Below, piece by piece: positions 18,866 through 25,841 of a stretch of DNA of 64,000 nt. The DNA comes from RFPW01 sp040401595 (lineage in GTDB: Bacteria; Pseudomonadota; Gammaproteobacteria; Burkholderiales; Burkholderiaceae_E). Below the pieces are notes generated by a model, which was not told the DNA's origin, did no database searches, and was given only the letters and a program-made list of their open reading frames with translations. Within the stretch, counting starts at the first letter, position 1. Each line of letters opens with the position of its first letter. A program made the translations under genes and the position numbers. The stretch lies in assembly GCA_040401595.1 (NCBI GenBank), contig JBBAOE010000002.1, positions 124,001 through 188,000 of the forward strand. The letters are read 5' to 3'.

Positions 18866-19137
18866 AGTGACTTCAGGAAGGAATGAAAGTTCGGGTGAGT
18901 GAGGAGAGCCATGCGTTCGCGAGAGTGCAATCATCGCTTTTCGGTGGGGCCCATGATTGGCTAGGGGAAACCCTTAATTTCGGTTCTCGCGGGCTTCCAG
19001 CCCTTGTTTCGGCTGGAATCAGTCCGGCACCGGTAGCATAATTCGGGGTCAGTTTCAGAACCATGGGTTTTCCAATTGTGGGACTGCGATCCCGTGATAG
19101 CTACGTTCAACCCTCAAAATCGCCTCAGGAGATCACC
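18866..19137. promoter_or_regulatory. Divergent promoter region of the oligopeptidase and TRAP genes, with an inverted repeat
   Basis: This 272-base interval separates two divergent genes. It holds a perfect 8-bp inverted repeat TTCCAGCC/GGCTGGAA (18995-19002 and 19011-19018, 8-base gap) and, just after it, TAGCATAAT (about 19033), which could be a -10 element for the TRAP genes. I did not find a convincing -35. The repeat could be an operator for a TRAP-operon regulator, which is an inference from position. Confidence 0.35.
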
Positions 19138-20262
19138 ATGACCGCTAAGTCCAACGCACCGGCCAAGCGACGCCAGTTTTTGAAAAATACGGCCGTCGGA
19201 GCGACGGGTGCTGCCGCACTGGCAGCACCCATGATCAGTACGGCCCAGCCCGTCAGTTTTCGCTTCCAGAGCACCTGGCCGGCCAAGGATATTTTCCACG
19301 AGTACGCCAACGACTTCGCCAAGAAGGTCAATGATATGGCGGGTGGTCGTCTGAAAATTGAGGTCCTGCCCTCGGGTGCCGTGGTACCGGCCTTCCAGTT
19401 GCTTGATGCGGTGAACAAAGGCACCCTGGACGGCGGTCACGGCGTCCTGGCTTACCACTACGGTAAGAGCAACGCGCTTGCACTGTGGGGGTCGGGCCCG
19501 GCCTTCGGGATGGACCCCAATATGGTCCTGGCGTGGCATTACTACGGCGGTGGGAAGGCGCTGCTCGAGGAGATTTACAAGTCGCTCAATATCGATGTCG
19601 TGTCGTGTGTGTACGGACCGATGCCCACGCAGCCCCTGGGATGGTTCAAAAAGCCAATCGCAAAAGTCGAAGATCTGAAAGGCTTGAAATACCGGACGGT
19701 CGGTTTAGCGGTGGATGTATTCACTGAGCTTGGCGCTGCCGTGAACCCATTGCCAGGTGGGGAAATCGTTCCCGCACTGGACCGCGGACTGATCGATGCG
19801 GCTGAGTTCAACAATGCCACATCGGACCGAATACTCGGATTTGCCGATGTCGTGAAAAACTGCATGCTGCAAAGCTTCCATCAGAGTGGCGAACAGTTTG
19901 AGATCCTGTTCAACAAAGCCAAATACGACGCGCTGCCAGCGGAACTGAAGTCTGTGATTGATTACGCCGTGCAGGCGTCCAGTGCAGACATGAGTTGGAA
20001 GGCAATCGAGCGCAATTCGCAGGATTACATCGAACTGAAAAAATCGGGAGTCAAGTTCTACAAGACTCCTGACGCGATCTTGCGTGCTCAGCTTGATGTT
20101 TGGGACAAAGTGATCGCTAAGAAGGCTGGCGAAAACGCTGCGTTCAAGAAAGTGCTGGATTCGCAAAAGGCGTTTGCGCAGCGTGCTGGGCAATGGCAGA
20201 ACGACTACATGGTCGATTTCAAGATGGCCTATAACCATTATTTTGCTGCGAAAAAAGCCTGA
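19138..20262 (+). CDS. dctP: TRAP transporter solute-binding protein (DctP family)
   Basis: A 374-residue protein with a twin-arginine-like leader (KRRQFLKNTAVGATGAAALA), so it may be exported folded by Tat, as several TRAP receptors are. The mature domain has FRFQSTWPAKDIFHEYANDF, the binding-site arginine region DLKGLKYRTVGLAVDVF, and IDAAEFNNATSD, which place it with DctP/TakP-type receptors for organic or keto acids. ATG at 19138 follows a good AGGAG; an upstream in-frame ATG at 19063 lacks one and would bury the leader. It begins the dctPQM set. Confidence 0.92.
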   Translation: MTAKSNAPAKRRQFLKNTAVGATGAAALAAPMISTAQPVSFRFQSTWPAKDIFHEYANDFAKKVNDMAGGRLKIEVLPSGAVVPAFQLLDAVNKGTLDGGHGVLAYHYGKSNALALWGSGPAFGMDPNMVLAWHYYGGGKALLEEIYKSLNIDVVSCVYGPMPTQPLGWFKKPIAKVEDLKGLKYRTVGLAVDVFTELGAAVNPLPGGEIVPALDRGLIDAAEFNNATSDRILGFADVVKNCMLQSFHQSGEQFEILFNKAKYDALPAELKSVIDYAVQASSADMSWKAIERNSQDYIELKKSGVKFYKTPDAILRAQLDVWDKVIAKKAGENAAFKKVLDSQKAFAQRAGQWQNDYMVDFKMAYNHYFAAKKA

Positions 20263-20335
20263 TTGTTAGAGGCGGTTGGCAGGCCGGGTTACCGGTTACT
20301 GAGATTTGTCCCCAATCTTCCGGTTTCCGGCCGCC

Positions 20336-20372
20336 GGCCATTCGAGATGCGTCTCGAATGGCCGTTTTGTTT
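20336..20372 (+). terminator. Strong intrinsic terminator between dctP and dctQ
   Basis: A perfect 12-bp stem (left arm 20336-20347 GGCCATTCGAGA, right arm 20352-20363) with a TGCG loop is followed by TTTTGTTT. It lies inside the TRAP operon, 11 bases before the dctQ start. It should let most transcripts stop after the receptor gene and only a fraction read into the membrane subunits, matching the usual excess of binding protein. Confidence 0.85.
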
Positions 20373-20383
20373 GACTGGTCACG

Positions 20384-21049
20384 ATGAATATCCAAAAACT
20401 CCTCCATACCGCGGACCGCTTCAGTATGTTTGCGGGCAAAGCCGCCGCCTGGCTGATCGTTACTTTGATGCTGGTGGTCTGCGCCGAAGTGTTCAAGCGC
20501 TACGCCCTGAATGCGCCCACTGCATGGATTTACGATGTCAATAACATGATGTACGGGACGTTATTCATGATGGGGGGCGCCTACACGCTTTCTCAGGATG
20601 GTCATGTCCGGGGCGATTTTTTTTACGGCAGCATGAAGCCGAGAACCCAGGCGGTTCTGGATCTCTGTTTGTTCATCCTCTTCTTTCTGCCCGGTATTGG
20701 TGCTCTAACCTGGGCTGGCTGGACTTACTTTCACGATTCGCTGGCCATTCATGAGCAGACATTCAATGCGACGCCACTTCCGGTTTACCCGTTCAAGTTT
20801 GTGATTCCTCTGGCAGGTGCGATTGTGCTGCTCCAGGGTATCGCTGAGATTATTCGCTGCGCCGTCTGTATCAAGACCGGCGATTGGCCGCCGCGCCTGA
20901 AGGATGCTGAGGAAATGGACGTGGTTGAACAACAACTCGCGGGGAGCGAGTTCGTCGACGATGAAGCCCGTCGCGACGCGATTGCAAATGCCAAAGCGAT
21001 CGAAGAGTCTGCGCATCAGCGTGCAACCGGTGGGGGTAAGTTGTCATGA
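20384..21049 (+). CDS. dctQ: TRAP transporter small permease (DctQ family)
   Basis: A 221-residue protein with four hydrophobic segments (AAAWLIVTLMLVVCAEVFKR at the start, then MYGTLFMMGGAYTLS, the region around VLDLCLFILFFLPGIGALTW, and PFKFVIPLAGAIVLLQGIAE), the usual DctQ topology. The long charged cytoplasmic tail after residue 170 is somewhat longer than in typical DctQ. The start at 20384 has only a weak Shine-Dalgarno, just after the terminator hairpin. It overlaps dctM by four bases (ATGA). Confidence 0.9.
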   Translation: MNIQKLLHTADRFSMFAGKAAAWLIVTLMLVVCAEVFKRYALNAPTAWIYDVNNMMYGTLFMMGGAYTLSQDGHVRGDFFYGSMKPRTQAVLDLCLFILFFLPGIGALTWAGWTYFHDSLAIHEQTFNATPLPVYPFKFVIPLAGAIVLLQGIAEIIRCAVCIKTGDWPPRLKDAEEMDVVEQQLAGSEFVDDEARRDAIANAKAIEESAHQRATGGGKLS

Positions 21050-22959
21050 GCAATCCAGCCCTCGGACTCACGATGCTGGGCCTCATCGTGATAGTCATCA
21101 TGATGGGCTTCCCGACGGCGTTTACGCTGATGGGCCTTGGCATGATGTTTGGATTCGTTGCTTTCTACGATCCTGCAATCGCGTGGTACGACAATCGAAT
21201 TTTTGATTTGATGGTGCAGCGCGCCTTCGGTGCGATGACCAATGAGACCCTGCTGTCCATCCCACTTTTCGTGCTGATGGGTTACGTCATGGAACGGGGC
21301 GCGTTGGTGGACCGGATGTTCAACAGCGTGCGGCTAGCGTTCCGCGGGGTCCCGGGATCACTCGCGGTGACGACGTTGATCATCTGTACCTTTTGGGGAA
21401 TTGCCAGCGGACTCGTTGGCGCAGTCGTCGTGTTGATGGGCGTGATCGCCATGCGTCCCATGCTCAATGCTGGATATGACGTCAGAATGGCCTCTGGCGT
21501 CATTACTGCCGGCGGCACGTTGGGGATTTTGATCCCGCCCTCGGTCATGATCATCGTGTACGCCGCTGTGGCTGGTCAGTCGGTTGTCAAACTCTATGCG
21601 GCGGCGATGTTCCCGGGATTTTTCCTGGCGTTTTTGTATCTCGTGTACGTCATCGGCTGGGCGGTGATCGACCCCAAGGTGGCTCCGAAGCTACCTATCG
21701 AGCAAATGCGCGCGCCGATCTCGCCTTGGGTTGCACATCTGGCCGAGGTGTATTCCAAGCGGATGCTCCTAACGCTTCTGACGGCTGTAGTGTCTCCCGG
21801 CCGGGCGCTTCAGGCAGCCAGCAAAGGGTTGCGGATCACGTGGCTACAACTGGTCTGGGCGCTGTTTCGTGCACTGGTTCCGGTGTGGTTGGCGGCCGTC
21901 TGCCTGGGTGCGACCTGGTGGTATGTGGTCATTCATTCGCAGGAAGTTGATGCGCCCGTTGCGGTGAGCACCTCGATCGCCTCAACGTCCGGCGGGGACG
22001 TGAGCGCGGCCGGTGGTTTACAAGAGCCGCCTTCCGCTGGCGGTCTCCAGGAGCCGCCCGGCGCATCGGGCGGCGGTCTGCAGGAACCGCCTGGATCGGC
22101 TGTCGGGGGTGTCCAGGAACCCCCGGGCGCGCAGTCTGGCGGTGGCCTGCAGGCAATGGAGGGGGTTCAGACTGAAGTGGCCAAGGCGCCTGGGGTTCCC
22201 GAAGGATTCAAGCAAGGCTTCGGTATTGCTGTTTTGCTGACCTTGGGTTTGCTCGCTTGGTACTACGCCAAATTTGACGCGGAGCAGTTTGAAATTTTGA
22301 CGATGCTGGTCTCCTCGGTGATGCCCTTGGCGACCCTGACCTTGGTTGTTCTTGGCGTGATTTTATTTGGGATCACGACAGCGACGGAATCGGCTGCCGT
22401 GGGTGCGGCTGGTGCCTTCCTGATGGCACTTTATGCGCGCTCATTGAATTTCAAGAAGATCAAGGAAGCGGTATTCCTGACAGCGAAGACAACCTCGATG
22501 GTGTGTTGGTTGTTCGTGGGCTCGGCACTCTTTTCGGCGGTATTTGCGATTCTGGGTGGGCAGCGTCTCGTCGAGGAATGGGTGATGGCCTTGAACCTCA
22601 GCCCACTGCAGTTCATGCTGCTGTCGCAGGCAATCATCTTCGTGCTGGGCTGGCCTCTGGAGTGGACGGAAATCATTGTGATCTTCGTTCCGATCTTTCT
22701 GCCACTGCTTCAGCATTTTGAGATCAACCCGATTCTCTGGGGTGTGCTGGTGTTCGTGAATCTCCAGGCAGCGTTCCTCTCCCCGCCAGTCGCGATGTCG
22801 GCCTTCTATCTGAAGGGGGTTTCGCCGCCGCATGTCACGATCAACCAGATTTTTGCTGGAATGATGCCGTACATGCTGATCGTGATCTTGTGTATGGTCT
22901 TCATGTATGTCTGGCCAGGCCTGACGCTTTGGCTGCCGAACTTCCTCTACGGCGGTTAA
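21046..22959 (+). CDS. dctM: TRAP transporter large permease (DctM family) with an unusual central insertion
   Basis: The transport subunit of the TRAP system. Residues 1-240 and about 410-637 carry the normal DctM sequence (ETLLSIPLFVLMGYVMERGA, AGGTLGILIPPSVMIIVYA, and later FGITTATESAAVGAAGAFLM and PPVAMSAFYLKGVSPP). At 637 residues it is about 200 longer than typical DctM (around 430). The extra part, roughly residues 245-405, has two additional hydrophobic segments flanking a Gly/Pro/Glu-rich stretch with four copies of a GGLQEPPGA-like unit (22009-22160). The insert keeps the frame, so the protein is probably functional. Confidence 0.92.
   Translation: MSNPALGLTMLGLIVIVIMMGFPTAFTLMGLGMMFGFVAFYDPAIAWYDNRIFDLMVQRAFGAMTNETLLSIPLFVLMGYVMERGALVDRMFNSVRLAFRGVPGSLAVTTLIICTFWGIASGLVGAVVVLMGVIAMRPMLNAGYDVRMASGVITAGGTLGILIPPSVMIIVYAAVAGQSVVKLYAAAMFPGFFLAFLYLVYVIGWAVIDPKVAPKLPIEQMRAPISPWVAHLAEVYSKRMLLTLLTAVVSPGRALQAASKGLRITWLQLVWALFRALVPVWLAAVCLGATWWYVVIHSQEVDAPVAVSTSIASTSGGDVSAAGGLQEPPSAGGLQEPPGASGGGLQEPPGSAVGGVQEPPGAQSGGGLQAMEGVQTEVAKAPGVPEGFKQGFGIAVLLTLGLLAWYYAKFDAEQFEILTMLVSSVMPLATLTLVVLGVILFGITTATESAAVGAAGAFLMALYARSLNFKKIKEAVFLTAKTTSMVCWLFVGSALFSAVFAILGGQRLVEEWVMALNLSPLQFMLLSQAIIFVLGWPLEWTEIIVIFVPIFLPLLQHFEINPILWGVLVFVNLQAAFLSPPVAMSAFYLKGVSPPHVTINQIFAGMMPYMLIVILCMVFMYVWPGLTLWLPNFLYGG
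22009..22160 (+). repeat. In-frame repeat coding for QEPPG units inside dctM
   Basis: Four imperfect units encoding G-G-(L/V)-Q-E-P-P followed by a short Gly/Ala/Ser spacer occur in a row, with a degenerate fifth. Unit length varies (27-36 bases) while the frame is kept and synonymous codons differ, so this is an old protein-level repeat and not a recent duplication. Confidence 0.8.
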
Positions 22960-22979
22960 CCTAGGACCCCTCGCATGAG

Positions 22980-23017
22980 GTGCAGGATTCGAATCAGGGC
23001 AGGATTCGATCCTGCAC
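22980..23017. terminator. Candidate bidirectional hairpin between convergent dctM and methyltransferase genes
   Basis: Nested inverted repeats lie here: GTGCAGGAT (22980-22988) with ATCCTGCAC (23009-23017), and an inner GCAGGAT-TCG-ATCCTGC (22999-23015). It spans the 3' end of the methyltransferase gene. There is no T-run on either side, so the terminator role is tentative. Confidence 0.35.
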
Positions 23018-23680
23018 AAAGATCATGGTCTCCTGATTAACGTGAAAGGATTTTCGCTTGTGGTGGTGCAAGCGAAAGCCGAACTGCAACGGTAAATCCG
23101 AATAGGTCGGGTTGGTGTAGATCAGAATGCACGGCTGCTGAGCGAGCTTTCTCAAGACGGCGGTCAGCACGACTTCATCGAACGGGTTGTAGAGGTACGC
23201 GATCAGGCGCTCGCCCAACGCCCGGAAGTTCATTGCGCTTGCTTCAGCGACGAGATAGTGCCCGGTATCTCCGAAGAGCTTTCGATGATTTGATTGCGCA
23301 ATCTGAATCAGCGGCTCGTAGTAATCCACCCCGATGGTTTTCTGGGATGCGCCGGCCCGCAGACATTCCTGATGCCATTGCAGGACCACTTTGCCTTTGC
23401 CGCAGCCGATATCCACAAAGCACCACTGCGGGAATGTATCGCCCAGCAGCGCCCGGACCTCACGGAAGTGGATACGGACTTCACTGGTCCAGGAACTGGC
23501 ATACGAAAGTCCGTGCTCGAATTGGCTGGGGTGCGTCTGAAAATCGGGCCGTGCGAGTGGCAGGCCGGTATCGGTACCGAATCGCCAATCAAACCAGTAT
23601 CGCTCGAGGAGGTTAGCCCATACGGACCGCAGCCCCTGATGCCGGTAGGTCCGCCAGTAATCAGCGAGGGTGCGCGCCAT
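22994..23680 (-). CDS. Class I SAM-dependent methyltransferase-like protein
   Basis: A 228-residue soluble protein. The SAM-binding motif I is CFVDIGCGKGKVVLQW near residue 87-102, followed by an acidic motif II (TIGVDYYEPLIQIA) and a YLYNPFDE motif-IV-like stretch with an NPF core. It belongs to a group of uncharacterised bacterial methyltransferases with an N-terminal helical extension (LADYWRTYRHQGLRSVWANL). The substrate is unknown. It lies alone on the minus strand between convergent dctM and the cytochrome genes. Confidence 0.8.
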   Translation of the reverse strand: MARTLADYWRTYRHQGLRSVWANLLERYWFDWRFGTDTGLPLARPDFQTHPSQFEHGLSYASSWTSEVRIHFREVRALLGDTFPQWCFVDIGCGKGKVVLQWHQECLRAGASQKTIGVDYYEPLIQIAQSNHRKLFGDTGHYLVAEASAMNFRALGERLIAYLYNPFDEVVLTAVLRKLAQQPCILIYTNPTYSDLPLQFGFRLHHHKRKSFHVNQETMIFVQDRILP

Positions 23681-23715
23681 GGATTCGAACCAGAGTGATC
23701 TGTGGTTGGAATGCG

Positions 23716-25056
23716 TCAGTCCGTTCGCAGACGTCGGTATTTCCCGGCTTCATACGCATCGATCGGGGTTGCCTGATTTCCCCAGGCGCTACGGATGTAG
23801 GTGACCACAGCAGCGACTTCGAGATCGCTCAGAAAAGGTCCAGAGGGTGCCATCCCATGAGGTCTGGGATTGCCCGCTGTACCCGGGGCATAGCCACCGT
23901 GCATCACGATCTGGATCGTATTGGCGGCAATCGGGAGGGTGACCGTGCGGCTGCCGGCCAGTGCTGGGTAACGGCCGGCTTGGCCAGATCCGTTCTCCCC
24001 GTGGCAGTCAGCACAGTGTTTGTCATAAAGTGTGAGGCCCAGTCGAAGGGTGTCGTCGCGTGCGGTCGGCGCTGGAATCCCGGGTGGGGGGCGGCTCTCA
24101 CCTCGAGGCAGCGACAGCAGAAAGGTCGCCATCGCAGTCAGGTCATCGTCATACAGCCATTGCGTGCTGTTGAAAACCACCTTGGCCATTGGGCCCAGGA
24201 TGGTTGCACGATCATGGCGTCCATCGCGCAGCAGCGCGACAAGCTCGTCGGTCGACCATGGGCGGGTAGAGCCCGCTTCGGGATGGAGGCGCAGCGAGGG
24301 GGCATACCAGTCCTGCGCCGGCAACCAGCCGCCACTGAGCTCTGACATAGGTGCCTTACGGGGGCTTTGGCCGGCGCTGGATTCTGGCCAGACAGGTCCG
24401 GTTGCGACCGCACCCAGCGCATTACGGGGGGCATGGCATGCCTCGCAGTGGCCCAGACCGCGAACCAGATAGGCGCCGCGGTTCCAGAGCGCAGAACGTT
24501 CAGGATCTGGCCGTTCAATGCCAGGACGAAAATACAGAGCACGCCACAGGACCATGGCGGCCTGCGTGTTGAACGGGAAGCGGAGGTTGTTATCGGGTTG
24601 GCGCTGTGAGACCGGTGGCAGGGTTTGAAGCCAGGCGAAGATCGCGTCTGAATCCTCTCGCGTGACCCGGGTCATGTTCGTAAACGGAAACGCGGGGGTC
24701 AGGAGCCGGCCATCCCGGGAGCGGCCATGGTGCATGGCTTGCCAGAAGTCGGTCGCGCTCCATCGACCCAATCCGGACTCTGCATCTGGGGTCAGATTTG
24801 AGGCGTAAACCACGCCAAATGGGGTTTCGATCGCTTTCCCGCCTGCGAACGCTGCACCCCCTCGCGCGCTGTGGCATCCCACGCAATGACCTGCCCGTGT
24901 GAGGTATTCGCCGCGCGCGATTTGCGCTTGGGGGTCTGCGGTTTTAGGGGGTTGTGGCCCGTCGTCACCATGAGCCCCAAGGCCGAGCCAACCGATCAGG
25001 CACAAACCAACCAGTGCCAGGGACGCCATTGCGGCAAGCGCGGGACGCCACTTCAT
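23716..25056 (-). CDS. Exported tri-haem cytochrome c, alcohol dehydrogenase cytochrome-subunit-like
   Basis: A 446-residue protein with a signal/anchor segment (ALAAMASLALVGLCLIGWLG) and three haem sites: CVGCH, CEACH and CADCH. The first domain has GKAIETPFGVVYASNLTPD, typical of the cytochrome subunit of membrane-bound dehydrogenases (AdhB/GndC-like), which passes electrons to ubiquinol oxidase or to downstream cytochromes. No dehydrogenase catalytic subunit is next to it. The ATG overlaps the stop of the di-haem cytochrome gene by four bases (ATGA). Confidence 0.9.
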   Translation of the reverse strand: MKWRPALAAMASLALVGLCLIGWLGLGAHGDDGPQPPKTADPQAQIARGEYLTRAGHCVGCHSARGGAAFAGGKAIETPFGVVYASNLTPDAESGLGRWSATDFWQAMHHGRSRDGRLLTPAFPFTNMTRVTREDSDAIFAWLQTLPPVSQRQPDNNLRFPFNTQAAMVLWRALYFRPGIERPDPERSALWNRGAYLVRGLGHCEACHAPRNALGAVATGPVWPESSAGQSPRKAPMSELSGGWLPAQDWYAPSLRLHPEAGSTRPWSTDELVALLRDGRHDRATILGPMAKVVFNSTQWLYDDDLTAMATFLLSLPRGESRPPPGIPAPTARDDTLRLGLTLYDKHCADCHGENGSGQAGRYPALAGSRTVTLPIAANTIQIVMHGGYAPGTAGNPRPHGMAPSGPFLSDLEVAAVVTYIRSAWGNQATPIDAYEAGKYRRLRTD

Positions 25057-25841
25057 CGCGGATGCCCAGATTCAGTCTGAGGTCTTTCTCCGACTGTTGG
25101 CATCTCACTGGATTGCGGGATGCCGCCGCACTTGAGCGGCAGTCTGCGCGTGGGTTCGATCGCCGGTTTTACCATCGCTTTCACCGGTTGTGCGGCAAGC
25201 CATTGCGCGATGGCTGCGGATTCTTGCGGCTGTAGTTTCTTGGCGATCCCCGCCATGCAGTCAGGATCGTAAGCTCGTCGTGATCCTGCCTGCCAAGCTC
25301 CGATCTGGGCGACCAGATAACCGCGGGTCAGCCCCAACAATCCTGGAATCGCGGGCTGCAACCCCATTAACTGTTGACCATGACATTGGACGCAGGCTGG
25401 AAGCGCACGCCCAGGGTCGCCCTCGAGGACAAGCCTGCGGCCCAGTTCAATTTGATCGGGCGCCAGTGTGGTTGGCGTCGGTGGGGCGTAGGGCGGATTG
25501 AGTGCGGCGAAGTGTTCAGCAATCTCCGTCAGATACGACTCGGGGAGCGGGTCCACCAGCGCTGTCATCCAGGCATAGTGACGCCTGCCAGCCTGAAAAT
25601 GGCGGAGCTGATTCAGTAAATATCCGGCTGGCTTACCGGCAATCCGCGGGTAATACGCGTCGCGGCCAGACCGGCCCTGATCACCGTGGCAGACCGTGCA
25701 CGGCGCGATCCGCTCCCCCAGATCCGAAGCTTGTGCGATGCCCGCGATCCACAGCAGACACAGACCCGAGAGCAGTCGGCCCCGCCAACGCCAAATGAAG
25801 ATCTGGGGGAATAGCCTGATCGGGTAGGCCCGAAACCTCAA
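25053..25841 (-). CDS. Di-haem cytochrome c, c4/c553-like
   Basis: Two CXXCH haem sites (CTVCHGDQG and CVQCHGQQL) and repeated domains with YYPRIAGKPAGYLLNQLRHF and AIPGLLGLTRGYLVAQIGAW identify a c4-type electron carrier of about 262 residues. A hydrophobic export segment (LLSGLCLLWIAGIAQAS) precedes the first haem. The frame extends upstream into cphA, but that part is a shadow; TTG at 25841 overlapping the cphA stop (TTGA) is the best available start and has only a weak Shine-Dalgarno. It appears translationally coupled to cphA and to the tri-haem cytochrome. Confidence 0.82.
   Translation of the reverse strand: MRFRAYPIRLFPQIFIWRWRGRLLSGLCLLWIAGIAQASDLGERIAPCTVCHGDQGRSGRDAYYPRIAGKPAGYLLNQLRHFQAGRRHYAWMTALVDPLPESYLTEIAEHFAALNPPYAPPTPTTLAPDQIELGRRLVLEGDPGRALPACVQCHGQQLMGLQPAIPGLLGLTRGYLVAQIGAWQAGSRRAYDPDCMAGIAKKLQPQESAAIAQWLAAQPVKAMVKPAIEPTRRLPLKCGGIPQSSEMPTVGERPQTESGHPR

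Noticed and set aside
22009..22160. CRISPR-like or satellite repeat
   Set aside because: Units differ in length and codons while the frame is kept, so it is a protein repeat within dctM.
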